Positions 17,399-26,338 are shown, counted from the stretch's first letter. The stretch is DNA of 64,000 nucleotides from Leptospiraceae bacterium (GCA_947458405.1 CANGZW010000004.1:23701-87700), one strand, 5' to 3'. Numbers and translations are program-made. Notes: generated by a model from the letters alone, not told the origin.

Positions 17399-18082
17399 TT
17401 GAATAAGCTAGAGGTTCCTTATTCAAATTTAAACTTATTTCAAACCTGTTTTACTCATAAATCTTATTGTAACGAAAATTTTGATTTTCCATATGATAAT
17501 GAGAGACTTGAAATATTAGGAGATTCCGTATTGTCTCTAATTACAGTTGATTTTATATTTAACACCTATCCTGATTTTCCTGAAGGGAAAATTGCAAAGA
17601 TCAAATCTCATGTTGTATCTGAAACAATACTGGCTGAAATAGCAAGTTACTTAGGTCTATCTAATTGTTTGATAATGGGAAAAGGTGAGATTGAAACAGG
17701 CGGTGCTTTTAAATCAGGAAATCTTGCAAATCTCATGGAAGCCTTTTTGGGTGCATTTTATCTGGATTCAGGATTAGAAGTAGTAAGAATATGGTTTACA
17801 CAATACATAGAAAAATACGTTATAGATACAAGAAAATCTGTTGGCCAAAGAGACACCAAAACACGACTCCAAGAGTTTTCTCAAAAGAAATACAAGTCCT
17901 TGCCGGAATACATTTTAATATCCGAAACTGGACCTGATCATGATAAAATATTTACAGTTTCTGTAAAAATTGCTAACTTTAAAGCAATCGGAATGGGAAA
18001 GAGCAAAAGAATAGCCGAAAAAGATGCGGCTTTAAAGCTTTGGAATATATTTAACCCTGATAAAAATCGCAATGGTAATTAA
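17399..18082 (+). CDS. rnc: Ribonuclease III
   Basis: The protein has the RNase III catalytic signature ERLEILGDSVLS, further acidic residues in NLMEAFLGAFYLDSG, and a C-terminal double-stranded RNA-binding domain (TRLQEFSQKKYKSLPEYI...AEKDAALKLW). It cleaves double-stranded RNA in rRNA and mRNA processing. The track start is a TTG with no ribosome site. The frame stays open upstream to 17321, and residues just before the TTG (ELSNF) still fit the family alignment, yet no ATG, GTG, TTG or CTG occurs there. The true start is therefore uncertain. Confidence 0.95.
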   Translation: MNKLEVPYSNLNLFQTCFTHKSYCNENFDFPYDNERLEILGDSVLSLITVDFIFNTYPDFPEGKIAKIKSHVVSETILAEIASYLGLSNCLIMGKGEIETGGAFKSGNLANLMEAFLGAFYLDSGLEVVRIWFTQYIEKYVIDTRKSVGQRDTKTRLQEFSQKKYKSLPEYILISETGPDHDKIFTVSVKIANFKAIGMGKSKRIAEKDAALKLWNIFNPDKNRNGN

Positions 18083-18550
18083 ATGGTAAATTTCCTTTAC
18101 AAATATAAAAAACTGAGAGTGAGAGTCGCAGGATTAATAGAAGATGATGACGGTAGAATTTTATTTGTAAGACAAAGAAAGAAAAAAAAGGATTATTGGT
18201 TATTACCCGGTGGTGGTGTTGAATTTGGAGAGACCGCTATTGAAGCTCTAGAAAGAGAGATTAAAGAAGAATTAAATGTTTCAATAGTAAATCCTGAATT
18301 CAAACTATTAAATGAAAATATTGATCCCAAGGGAGGAAAACATTTAATTCAACTTATTTTCTCGGCAAAAATAAGTAATACAGAACCAGAGATATCTAAA
18401 AAAGAAAATAAAATTGTTTTAGAGTATAGATATTTTTCATTAGAAGAGCTTAAGGATTTAGAAATTAGACCAGATATTAAGTCTTACTTACAAAGCGATG
18501 AAAGACATAATAAATCTATTTATATTAAAAGTGATTGGATTCAAGAATGA
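18083..18550 (+). CDS. Nudix hydrolase
   Basis: The 155-residue protein contains the Nudix box GGVEFGE-x7-REIKEELNV, with the usual glycine near its end replaced by asparagine. Such enzymes hydrolyse nucleoside diphosphates linked to another moiety; the substrate here is unknown. The ATG directly follows the rnc stop and the stop overlaps the aroB start by 4 bp, placing it in an rnc-nudix-aroB operon. Confidence 0.9.
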   Translation: MVNFLYKYKKLRVRVAGLIEDDDGRILFVRQRKKKKDYWLLPGGGVEFGETAIEALEREIKEELNVSIVNPEFKLLNENIDPKGGKHLIQLIFSAKISNTEPEISKKENKIVLEYRYFSLEELKDLEIRPDIKSYLQSDERHNKSIYIKSDWIQE

Positions 18551-19638
18551 GAATTATCAGAGAAAATTCAGTCAATTTAGAAAATCATAATTATAAAGTA
18601 GTTTTATCTGAATCATTTAGTGGAATAAATGAATATTTAAAAGATATTCAAAATATTTCTTCCTTTCAAATCATTACCGAAAAAAATATTTATGATTTAT
18701 ATAATGCAGAATTATCTAGTCAGCTATCGTCATTAACTATCCCATTTCACTTTATAATTATCAAGGGAAAAGAATCAAATAAGCATATATCTAAAGTGGG
18801 AAATGTCTATAATCAATTAATAAAAAATAGTGCAGATAGAAAGTCTGTGATACTAGCTTTAGGTGGTGGAGTGGTTGGAGATTTTTCAGGATTTATAGCT
18901 TCTACATTTCTAAGAGGGATTCGATTTGTTCAGATCCCTACTACACTACTAGCCTGTGTAGATTCTTCTGTGGGTGGAAAAGTAGCTGTCAATGCAGATC
19001 TTGGCAAAAATATGATAGGATCTTTCCATCAACCCGAGTTAGTTTTTGCTCCTCTAAATACATTAATTAACTCACTCCCTTTAAAAGAATGGAAATGTGG
19101 AATTTCTGAAGTCATAAAGCATTCACTCTTAGATGGAGGTGAATTCTTTGAGAAAATTCAAACTATCAGTAAAAAAGATCTTAAATCTGTAGATAATATT
19201 TCTTTTTATATAACCGAGTCAGTGAAATATAAATCAAAAATTGTGGGAATGGATCCAAAAGAAAATGGTATTCGTGCTGTTCTAAATTTAGGTCATACCA
19301 CAGGACATGCCATAGAATCATTTTTGAATTATAAAAAAATCTCCCATGGAGAAGCGGTTGGAATAGGAATAATTACAGCCTTACTTTTATCTCAACATAA
19401 ATTGGGATTATCAGAAAAAGTAATAAATAATACTATTAAAATCATGAAAAGATTAAGTATTCCTTATAAAACAAATTTAAATCCTACCATTCTAATCGAT
19501 CACATGAAACATGACAAAAAAAATTCCAAAGGTAAAATTTATTTTGTTTTACTATCTTCTCCTGGAGAACCTAAGTTTGGGATTGAAACTGGTGAGTCTG
19601 AAATATCTGATGCAATACACATTCAAAATAAACTATAA
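18547..19638 (+). CDS. aroB: 3-dehydroquinate synthase
   Basis: AroB motifs are clear: LALGGGVVGDFSGFIAS (NAD-binding), QIPTTLLACVDSSVGGKVAVN, KNMIGSFHQP and the zinc-ligand region NLGHTTGHAIES with HGEAVGIG. It converts DAHP to 3-dehydroquinate, the second step of the shikimate pathway. The track starts at an upstream TTG; the ATG at 18547 overlaps the Nudix stop (ATGA) and gives 363 residues, the usual length. Confidence 0.97.
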   Translation: MRIIRENSVNLENHNYKVVLSESFSGINEYLKDIQNISSFQIITEKNIYDLYNAELSSQLSSLTIPFHFIIIKGKESNKHISKVGNVYNQLIKNSADRKSVILALGGGVVGDFSGFIASTFLRGIRFVQIPTTLLACVDSSVGGKVAVNADLGKNMIGSFHQPELVFAPLNTLINSLPLKEWKCGISEVIKHSLLDGGEFFEKIQTISKKDLKSVDNISFYITESVKYKSKIVGMDPKENGIRAVLNLGHTTGHAIESFLNYKKISHGEAVGIGIITALLLSQHKLGLSEKVINNTIKIMKRLSIPYKTNLNPTILIDHMKHDKKNSKGKIYFVLLSSPGEPKFGIETGESEISDAIHIQNKL

Positions 19639-19646
19639 TTAAACAA

Positions 19647-20543
19647 TTGGATCTATTTAATCCTTACTTACTATTAAAACAAGAAAATAGAGATCTACTA
19701 CAAGATCTATTACTTTATTTTTATATAGTATTAATAATAATCTTGTTGTACAATATTATCAATAATTTAATAAATAAAATATATCCATCTAAAGAAACCT
19801 CAGTTATTTATAATAGAAGTAGAGCTATAAGATATGTATTTTCATTTTTAGGAATAATTTGCGTAATACCAGTTTTCTATAATCGAATTGTATATCTTCC
19901 AACAATATTAGCTTTTACTGGTGCAGGATTAGTAATCTCACTCAAAGATATTACTTTAAATTTTATTGGCTGGTTTTTAATACACAATCATAATGGCTTT
20001 TCACTAGGAGATAGAATAGAAATTGATGGAGTGAAAGGTGATGTTGTTAATATAGGAATAATGAAGTTTACTCTCCTAGAAGTGAATAAAGATGATTTCT
20101 CTGATCAATCAACAAATAGATTAGTTCATATCCCAAACCATTTTACAATTATCAAAAAAATTCTCGTGTCATCGGAAAAAATGGAATTTATTTGGGATGA
20201 AGTAAATATACTTCTAACATTTGATTCTGATTTTGAACTTGCTGAAACTATTTGTAATAATATATTAAAAGATATAATTGGAATTAACGATCATAAGAAA
20301 GAAATTGAAGATAAATTTAGAGGTTTATCTGAAAATTATTGGCTAAAAATAGGTATTACAACACCCATTGTGTATACAAATATTCAAAAAGATGGAATTT
20401 TATTATCCCTTCGTTTTTTGACTAGAGTAATTGAAAAGAGAGATTTACGTTCTAAAATATCTAAACGAATCCTAAAAGAATTTAAAATCACTCCGGGAAT
20501 TGAAATTTTATATAAAAAACATTCCATAATTGTTGACCACTAA
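19647..20543 (+). CDS. Small-conductance mechanosensitive channel (MscS family)
   Basis: The 298-residue protein has two N-terminal membrane helices, then the pore-lining helix (YLPTILAFTGAGLVISLKDITLNFIGWFLI) and the MscS beta domain start FSLGDRIEIDGVKGDVVNIGIMKFTLLEV. It would release solutes on hypo-osmotic shock. The start must be TTG 19647, since the frame has a stop at 19629 and no ATG or GTG in between. It begins 8 bp after aroB, so it is probably the last gene of that operon. Confidence 0.88.
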   Translation: MDLFNPYLLLKQENRDLLQDLLLYFYIVLIIILLYNIINNLINKIYPSKETSVIYNRSRAIRYVFSFLGIICVIPVFYNRIVYLPTILAFTGAGLVISLKDITLNFIGWFLIHNHNGFSLGDRIEIDGVKGDVVNIGIMKFTLLEVNKDDFSDQSTNRLVHIPNHFTIIKKILVSSEKMEFIWDEVNILLTFDSDFELAETICNNILKDIIGINDHKKEIEDKFRGLSENYWLKIGITTPIVYTNIQKDGILLSLRFLTRVIEKRDLRSKISKRILKEFKITPGIEILYKKHSIIVDH

Positions 20544-20559
20544 ATAGAATCATTCTATT
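20543..20559. promoter_or_regulatory. Perfect 8-1-8 palindrome, PerR/Fur-type box candidate
   Basis: AATAGAAT-C-ATTCTATT is a perfect 17-base palindrome with the 7-1-7 core architecture used by the Fur/PerR family (PerR consensus TTATAAT-N-ATTATAA). It lies just upstream of the tpx -35 element. Peroxide control of a thiol peroxidase by such a repressor makes biological sense; the assignment is inference from symmetry and position. Confidence 0.45.
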
Positions 20560-20572
20560 CTGTAATTGTAAC

Positions 20573-20601
20573 TTGCTTGAAAAATTCCTAGCAAGTATAA
20601 T
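20573..20601 (+). promoter_or_regulatory. tpx promoter
   Basis: TTGCTT (-35) and a perfect TATAAT (-10) are separated by 17 bases, about 38 bases before the tpx ATG. A 7-bp inverted repeat, ACTTGCT...AGCAAGT (20571-20596), spans the -35 and spacer and touches the -10, so it could also bind a regulator. Confidence 0.7.
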
Positions 20602-20638
20602 CTCATTCATTAAAAATTAATTTCTATAAGGATAAAAA

Positions 20639-21139
20639 ATGGCAACTGTAACACTAAAAGGAAACACAATTCATACTTCTGGCGATCTCCCCGGAGTTGG
20701 TTCAAAAGCACCATCATTTAAGTTAACCAAAGCAGATCTTTCTGATCTAAAATTAGACGAACTTAATGGGAAAAAAGTTATTTTAAATATCTTTCCAAGT
20801 ATTGACACAGCAGTTTGTGCTTCCTCTGTAAGGAAATTTAATGAGAAAGCAAGCTCGCTATCTAACACAAGTGTACTATGTATTTCAAGAGACTTACCAT
20901 TCGCTCAAGCTAGATTTTGCGGTGCTGAAGGTTTAAAAAATGTAATTACACTCAGTGAAATGAAAGATAAATCTTTTGGGGAAAGTTATGGAGTAACAAT
21001 TAAGGATGGTCCTTTGGAAGGATTATTAGCTAGATCAGTAGTTATTTTAGATGAGAAAGGAAATGTTATTTACACTGAGTTAGTTCCAGAGATTACTCAA
21101 GAACCAAACTATGAAAAAGCATTATCAGCTTTAGCATAA
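20639..21139 (+). CDS. tpx: Thiol peroxidase (atypical 2-Cys peroxiredoxin)
   Basis: The 166-residue protein has the Tpx signature: N-terminal [24 protein letters not shown], peroxidatic Cys60 in [10 protein letters not shown] and resolving Cys94 in [10 protein letters not shown], matching the E. coli pair at 61 and 95. It reduces lipid and hydrogen peroxides using thioredoxin. It is monocistronic, with its own strong promoter and a 3' hairpin; the upstream palindrome suggests peroxide or metal-responsive control. Confidence 0.96.
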   Translation: MATVTLKGNTIHTSGDLPGVGSKAPSFKLTKADLSDLKLDELNGKKVILNIFPSIDTAVCASSVRKFNEKASSLSNTSVLCISRDLPFAQARFCGAEGLKNVITLSEMKDKSFGESYGVTIKDGPLEGLLARSVVILDEKGNVIYTELVPEITQEPNYEKALSALA

Positions 21140-21147
21140 ATCTTATT

Positions 21148-21176
21148 TTTGGGGTTTGTATTACATAAACCCCAAA
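21148..21176 (+). repeat. 3' hairpin between tpx and the convergent pgsA-like gene
   Basis: A perfect 9-bp stem (TTGGGGTTT with AAACCCCAA) with a 9-base loop lies 9 bases after tpx and ends at the stop of the convergent gene. Being symmetrical it could act on both strands, but neither side is followed by a U-tract. Confidence 0.6.
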
Positions 21177-21752
21177 TCATTCAAATGTATCATGCCTGCC
21201 AGAATAAATTTCTATAAACCTAGGAATATACGTTGAAAGTATATATATTTCGATCAAACCAGAAACAATATATAAAAAATTTAAAATATAATCAAAAAAA
21301 GGAAATATTTTGATTTCCTTAATAAATATTGTACTACATATCAATAGTAATATTAAGAAATTTAATGCAGTTCCAAACTTTGGAATTAATTTAGGCTGAA
21401 CTTTAAACTTAATTTTTTTCCACATAATAAGGATTGGGACCGATAATAATTGAGAAATATCCCTTGTAAGTATTATTAAAAAATATAAATAATCAACTTT
21501 ATTTACTATCAAGAGATATGAAAAAAAAGAAAGTACTACAATTTTATCTACAATTGGATCTAGAATAGAGCCAATGTTAGTAATTAAATTAAATTTTCTG
21601 GCAATTATACCATCCAAGAAATCACTAATAATAATTATAATAATCAAAATTAAAGAGTTTTTATATAAACTTTGATCTAAATAATATAAGGCAGGAAGGA
21701 TTAATATTAACCTCAGTAAAGTTAATAAGTTGGGAACATATAAAAGTTCCAT
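21177..21752 (-). CDS. pgsA: CDP-alcohol phosphatidyltransferase (PgsA-like)
   Basis: The family motif D-x2-D-G-x2-A-R-x8-G-x3-D-x3-D is complete (DFLDGIIAR...GSILDPIVD). The 191-residue length and several membrane helices fit phosphatidylglycerophosphate synthase, which transfers the phosphatidyl group from CDP-diacylglycerol to glycerol 3-phosphate. A related CDP-alcohol transferase with another acceptor cannot be excluded. It starts 6 bp after the upstream exported protein gene. Confidence 0.82.
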   Translation of the reverse strand: MELLYVPNLLTLLRLILILPALYYLDQSLYKNSLILIIIIIISDFLDGIIARKFNLITNIGSILDPIVDKIVVLSFFSYLLIVNKVDYLYFLIILTRDISQLLSVPILIMWKKIKFKVQPKLIPKFGTALNFLILLLICSTIFIKEIKIFPFFDYILNFLYIVSGLIEIYILSTYIPRFIEIYSGRHDTFE

Positions 21753-21758
21753 AAAGAT

Positions 21759-22376
21759 TTAGGGTTCTTTCACCTCAACAAAGTATTCACGGCGAATTTT
21801 AGCTCCTGTCTTACTTTCTAGAACAAGATCGTAAAAACCTAAATCTAGAGTTGATGAATTAATCGAGATCTCAACCGACTTTGCCTGTAAATTATAAATC
21901 TGTTGATCAATTCCTTTATCCTGACTTTCTAATTGAACTTTTTTTATTGCCTGAAAGTTTTCCCCTTGAAGTCTAATAAGATACGACTTGGAATCTTTTA
22001 AAATTTGATAGTAAGTATTTGTTGTAATAATTGGCTCAGTATTATTGAGATTAGACTTAGTATCAACCAGATTCTTTTGAGTATTAGTTGGAAGATTTAT
22101 GATCTCACTTTTAAATTGATTTGAACTCTGTTTTTCGGTAGCTGGTTTAGTTTGATTTCCGTAACGTAATTTTAAAATTACTTTTTTCTGTATACGTAAT
22201 ACTTCTCCAGAGGTTATTTCTATAAATACTTCTATCGGCGTTTGACCGATTATTTTTCCTTCAATTATTGAACCTTCTTTGTAGATAACTGAATCTGCCA
22301 AAAAAGAGGAGTGGAAAGGGAGAAAAATTAAAATAGAGAGAATTATACTTAATTTACCTATATAAAAGGTTTTCAT
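21759..22376 (-). CDS. Exported protein with C-terminal beta-sandwich-like domain, unknown
   Basis: The 205-residue product has a signal peptide (IILSILIFLPFHSSFLA). A short beta unit follows (DSVIYKEGSIIEGKIIGQTP...GEVLRIQKKVILKLRYGN), a repeat-like pattern also found in other spirochaete envelope proteins. Then comes a polar low-complexity linker and a C-terminal stretch that may be an Ig/TIG-like fold. No function is recognised. It is cotranscribed with the pgsA-like gene. Confidence 0.65.
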   Translation of the reverse strand: MKTFYIGKLSIILSILIFLPFHSSFLADSVIYKEGSIIEGKIIGQTPIEVFIEITSGEVLRIQKKVILKLRYGNQTKPATEKQSSNQFKSEIINLPTNTQKNLVDTKSNLNNTEPIITTNTYYQILKDSKSYLIRLQGENFQAIKKVQLESQDKGIDQQIYNLQAKSVEISINSSTLDLGFYDLVLESKTGAKIRREYFVEVKEP

Positions 22377-22677
22377 AATGATATTATGATGAGAAAAAGA
22401 AAAAAGTCAATATTTTTTCTTTTGGTAAAAAGTAAGGAATTTCACTTAAAATTATTTCATTCGTTTTATTTACTTTAGAGTTCATGGAAAGTTGTCCTGT
22501 AGTCCCCTTTTTATTCATTATTAATAAATTTAATATTATTCAGCAAAAATATGAGTATATATATTCATAAGGAATTTTAAAATAATTTAGTACTTTTTTT
22601 CTTTATTTAAAAAAAAATAGCTTATTTTTAATTATTTCCTTCTTGCTCTTTTCTCTATTTTCATTCATTTTGATTGC
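22377..22677. other. 301-bp AT-rich intergenic region before murA
   Basis: This region lies between the exported-protein operon and murA. I see no ORF, RNA gene or strong hairpin. No clear promoter or Shine-Dalgarno precedes the murA ATG. Confidence 0.4.
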
Positions 22678-23976
22678 ATGAGCGTATCCTATTTTAAAAT
22701 TCAGGGAAAAAATGCCCTCTCGGGAACGATAACTCCTCAAGGAAATAAAAATGAAGCACTTCCTTTGTTAGGGGCTGTTTGTATGATAAGAGGAAAATCG
22801 ATAATTGAAAATATGCCCGACATTAAAGATGTTACAATGTTAATGGATGTACTACAATCTTTAGGCTTTGAAATTAAAGAACTTGCAAAAGGTAAATTTG
22901 AATTTATTAACCCAGAAAGTATTTCTTCAGATCTTCCTGTTGAATTGTGTAATAAAATAAGAGGAGCGGTAACATTAGCTGGACCCATATTAGCAAGAAA
23001 TGGAAGGGTATTTCTGCCTAGACCCGGTGGAGATAAGATAGGTAGAAGAAGGCTGGATACCCATATGCTTGCATTACAAGCATTGGGAGCTCATATAGAA
23101 ATTTTTCCTGATGGTTATGAAATAAAAGCAAGTAAATTAATTGGAACTGATATCCTATTAGATGAGGCTTCTGTTACAGGTACTGAAAATGCAATAATGG
23201 CGGCTTGTTTTGCAGAAGGTACTACAATAATTAGAAATGCTGCTAGTGAACCTCATGTTCAAGGGCTCTGTAGATTTTTAAATCATGCAGGAGCAAAAAT
23301 TACTGGGATTGGATCTAATATTATAACTATCGAAGGTGTTACATCCTTAGAATTTCCTGAAGACCATATCCATAAAATAGGTTCTGATTATTTAGAAGTA
23401 GGAAGTTTTATAAGTTTGGCGGCTGTAACAGGTGGTGAACTATTAATACAAGATGTTAATCCAGATGATATAAGAATGATAAGAATGGTATATTCTAGGT
23501 TAGGAATTGAGATTCGTCATACAGAGAAAGGTGTTTTAGTACCTGCTGATCAAAAGTTAGAGGTTGTACCTGATTATCATGGACAAACACTTAAGATAGA
23601 TGATTCTCCCTGGCCTGGATTTCCGGCAGACATGACTTCTGTTGCTCTTGTAACTGCTACACAGTGTAATGGTACAGTCATGATTCATGAAAAAATGTTT
23701 GAATCTAGATTATTCTTTGTAGATAATTTAATTGCTATGGGTGCACAAATAGTTTTATGTGATCCACATAGAGCATTAGTTATAGGAAAATCTAAACTAT
23801 ATGGACAAAAAGTTGTATCACCCGATATACGGGCTGGTATGGCAATGATAATAGCAGCTCTCTGTGCAGAAGGCACTTCCTATATACATAATATAGCTCA
23901 AATTGACAGAGGATTTCAGGAAATAGATAAGAGACTTCAATCAATCGGTGCACACATAGAAAGGTTGCAGGAATAA
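22678..23976 (+). CDS. murA: UDP-N-acetylglucosamine 1-carboxyvinyltransferase, Asp-type
   Basis: The 432-residue protein matches MurA along its length: [13 protein letters not shown] with Lys24, [37 protein letters not shown] and [13 protein letters not shown]. MurA transfers enolpyruvate from PEP to UDP-GlcNAc, the first committed step of peptidoglycan synthesis. The active-site loop reads RPGGDKIG, with Asp119 where most MurA enzymes have the Cys attacked by fosfomycin. Asp at this site is known in Mycobacterium, Chlamydia and Borrelia and gives intrinsic fosfomycin resistance with retained activity. Confidence 0.96.
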   Translation: MSVSYFKIQGKNALSGTITPQGNKNEALPLLGAVCMIRGKSIIENMPDIKDVTMLMDVLQSLGFEIKELAKGKFEFINPESISSDLPVELCNKIRGAVTLAGPILARNGRVFLPRPGGDKIGRRRLDTHMLALQALGAHIEIFPDGYEIKASKLIGTDILLDEASVTGTENAIMAACFAEGTTIIRNAASEPHVQGLCRFLNHAGAKITGIGSNIITIEGVTSLEFPEDHIHKIGSDYLEVGSFISLAAVTGGELLIQDVNPDDIRMIRMVYSRLGIEIRHTEKGVLVPADQKLEVVPDYHGQTLKIDDSPWPGFPADMTSVALVTATQCNGTVMIHEKMFESRLFFVDNLIAMGAQIVLCDPHRALVIGKSKLYGQKVVSPDIRAGMAMIIAALCAEGTSYIHNIAQIDRGFQEIDKRLQSIGAHIERLQE

Positions 23977-23983
23977 AATTATA

Positions 23984-24628
23984 ATGTTAGATAGAAAAGA
24001 TTTCTTCAAGAAAGGATTCGTAAATCTTTTTAAAAAAGTAAAAGAAACCCAAGATATGGTTGCTGAAGTACCTTTTCTAATCAAAGAAAGTTTATCTGAA
24101 AAAGTAACACCAGAGGAAGAATCTAATGCATTACGAACTATTCCTGAATTTTCAAAATCAAAAAAGATTAAGAAAAATATTAAGTATCCACCCGGAGCAA
24201 TAAAACCAAAAGAAAAATTTGAATCAAAATGTAACTCCTGTGGAGATTGTATTACGTCTTGTCCATTTGGAACGATTTTCCCTGTTTTTGATTCCAGTCT
24301 AAATCGAAATTTTCCCTTTTTAGACCCAAATTTAATAGCATGTCAACTATGTAAAGATACTCCTTGTATTACTTCTTGTAAAACTGGAGCTTTAAAACCC
24401 TTAAAGAAAAAGGAATCTATTAACTTAGGTCGTGCAAAAATTATTTATACTAATTGTATTAATCATTCATCAGAAGAAGCTAATTGCAAATCCTGTGAAA
24501 ATTCTTGTCCTATCAGTGGAACCATAAATTTCAAAAAAGGGAAACCTATTGTTAGTAAATCATGCACAGGATGTGGTATTTGTGCTCAAGTGTGCCCTAC
24601 TTTTCCAAAAGCTATCATTATTAAATGA
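23984..24628 (+). CDS. NapF/MauM-like polyferredoxin
   Basis: The 214-residue protein has four cysteine clusters of 4Fe-4S type: CNSCGDCITSCP, CQLCKDTPCITSC, CKSCENSC preceded by an earlier Cys, and CTGCGICAQVCP at the C-terminus. There is no signal peptide, so it is probably a cytoplasmic electron carrier or cluster-assembly partner. It begins 7 bp after murA and overlaps the next gene, a flavin amine oxidase, by 4 bp, so an electron-transfer link to that flavoprotein is plausible. Confidence 0.88.
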   Translation: MLDRKDFFKKGFVNLFKKVKETQDMVAEVPFLIKESLSEKVTPEEESNALRTIPEFSKSKKIKKNIKYPPGAIKPKEKFESKCNSCGDCITSCPFGTIFPVFDSSLNRNFPFLDPNLIACQLCKDTPCITSCKTGALKPLKKKESINLGRAKIIYTNCINHSSEEANCKSCENSCPISGTINFKKGKPIVSKSCTGCGICAQVCPTFPKAIIIK

Positions 24629-25995
24629 AGATCAGTAGGAAATTATTTTTAAGGAAATCTTCTCACTTACTTGCCTCTGGAGTTTTTGTATCTCCTTTTT
24701 TTAATTTAGTATCACAAAATAAGAACTCTGATCAAAAAATAATTATTATTGGAGGGGGAATAGCAGGATTGTACTCCGCAAGGCTCTTGAGAGATAATGG
24801 TTTTCAGGTCACAGTTCTAGAAGCTAGCTCTACTCATGGTGGCAGAATCAGACCTCTTTTAACATTTTCAGATTATCCAGTTGAATTAGGTGCTGAAGTT
24901 ATACTTGGAGAAAAATCAGTTTATCATAGAGAAATTCGAGATAAAAATATAAAATTTTTTAATACTTCTATTTCAGAAAATTATTTTGTATGTAATGGAT
25001 TTTTAAAGGACGAATCTGAAGCAGACTCTGATGATAAATTCAATAGAACTCAAAAAATAATTCAAGATATCAAATTTTATAAAGGTCATGATTTGACCGT
25101 AGAAGCCTATTTAACAAATAACAACTTGGATGAAGGTTATAAACATATTGCAGAAGCATTAGTTGGAAATGATCGTGGAACGAATAATAATAAAATAGGA
25201 ATGAGAAGTTTGGCTAAAAGCCTAAATGATTGGAAGGCAGGAAAAAATAACTATCTACTTTTTAATCGTTCTCATTTATCTGCCATAGAAGAAATTACTA
25301 AAATAAAAGATATTAAAATTATTTATGATTTTCCTGTAAATAAGATTGATTATTCAGGAAGAGGAGTAATTTTATTTGATAAAAAAGGAAGATCGGTGGA
25401 AGGTAATAAGGCTATTCTTACTGTTCCGATTAGTATTTTAAAAAATAATGACATCCAGTTTAATCCATCACTTCCCTTAGAAAAACAATCTGCTATTGAT
25501 AAAATTGGGATCGATTCTGGAATGAAGATTATATTAAAATTTAATAAAAGATTTTGGGGAGAATCTAGTGGTTCTATTATATCAGATGGAATTGTTCCAA
25601 CATATACGTCATACGGAAAATCGAGGAGTGTTAATAATAATATTTTAACAGCTTACATCGCTGGAGAAAATGCAAATTATTTAAGTGATTTAGGAAATAA
25701 AGCTACACAAGAAATCCTAAAAGATTTAAATAGAATTTTTGGAAATTCAACTGCATCTAATTTGATAAATGAATCATTTATAATGGATTGGAAGAAAGAG
25801 CAATACATACAGGGATGTTACTCCTATCCTACTTTAAATGAAAATAACTCAAGGGATATCCTAAAGAAATCTATAAAAGAAAAATTATATTTTGCAGGAG
25901 AAGCTACCAACGTGAATGGACATTTTGGGAGTATTCATGGTGCAATGGAGACTGGTAAAGAAGCTGTTAGCGAAATCATTAAAGATTTGTCCTAA
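24625..25995 (+). CDS. FAD-dependent amine oxidase family protein, exported
   Basis: The 456-residue protein has the FAD dinucleotide motif IIIIGGGIAGLYSARLLRDNGFQVTVLEA and GGRIRP, then the C-terminal FAD contact LYFAGEATN...GSIHGAMETG, typical of flavin monoamine oxidases and phytoene-desaturase-like enzymes. The first 35 residues resemble an export signal with a charged start (ISRKLFLRK) but lack a strict twin-arginine pair. The substrate is unknown. It is coupled to the ferredoxin gene by an ATGA overlap. Confidence 0.88.
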   Translation: MKISRKLFLRKSSHLLASGVFVSPFFNLVSQNKNSDQKIIIIGGGIAGLYSARLLRDNGFQVTVLEASSTHGGRIRPLLTFSDYPVELGAEVILGEKSVYHREIRDKNIKFFNTSISENYFVCNGFLKDESEADSDDKFNRTQKIIQDIKFYKGHDLTVEAYLTNNNLDEGYKHIAEALVGNDRGTNNNKIGMRSLAKSLNDWKAGKNNYLLFNRSHLSAIEEITKIKDIKIIYDFPVNKIDYSGRGVILFDKKGRSVEGNKAILTVPISILKNNDIQFNPSLPLEKQSAIDKIGIDSGMKIILKFNKRFWGESSGSIISDGIVPTYTSYGKSRSVNNNILTAYIAGENANYLSDLGNKATQEILKDLNRIFGNSTASNLINESFIMDWKKEQYIQGCYSYPTLNENNSRDILKKSIKEKLYFAGEATNVNGHFGSIHGAMETGKEAVSEIIKDLS

Positions 25996-26231
25996 TTTAA
26001 AAATTCTCTTAACTCTATTGCACTCATGTATAAATTAATATAAGTTGTTAGTTGATTATTTGCATCTAATGATGCCGCTTTGAATAAAATCCCTTTTTGC
26101 ATATTTTCCTTAAATATTAAGATAGGATTTTCTAATTCCATTTCATTTAAATTTTTTTCAAAATCTCTTAACATTTCTAAAGCCTTGTCTCTATCGGTAG
26201 GAATTTTCCAACCATTGCTTAAAGTTTTCAT
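25992..26231 (-). CDS. Small conserved-looking hypothetical protein
   Basis: The 79-residue protein (MKTLSNGWKIPTDRDKALEML...) has no signal or membrane segment. It reads as an alpha/beta soluble protein with good codon use and AGAAG before its ATG. It is convergent with the amine oxidase (4-bp overlap) and divergent from the zinc-ribbon gene, with a perfect inverted repeat in the shared upstream region. No family is recognised. Confidence 0.6.
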   Translation of the reverse strand: MKTLSNGWKIPTDRDKALEMLRDFEKNLNEMELENPILIFKENMQKGILFKAASLDANNQLTTYINLYMSAIELREFLN

Positions 26232-26253
26232 ATCTTCTAATCTTTAAAATAAC

Positions 26254-26290
26254 TACATAAAAATCAATATCTTTTCTTGATTTTTATGTA
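26254..26290. repeat. Perfect 14-bp inverted repeat in a divergent promoter region
   Basis: TACATAAAAATCAA and TTGATTTTTATGTA are perfect inverted copies separated by 9 bases. The element lies 22 bases before the minus-strand gene start and 48 before the plus-strand one. No gene ends here, so a terminator is unlikely. It may be an operator controlling both genes. Confidence 0.7.
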
Positions 26291-26338
26291 TAGTGAATAA
26301 TTGATGAATTAATATATTAGGATATCATTGAGGTCAAA

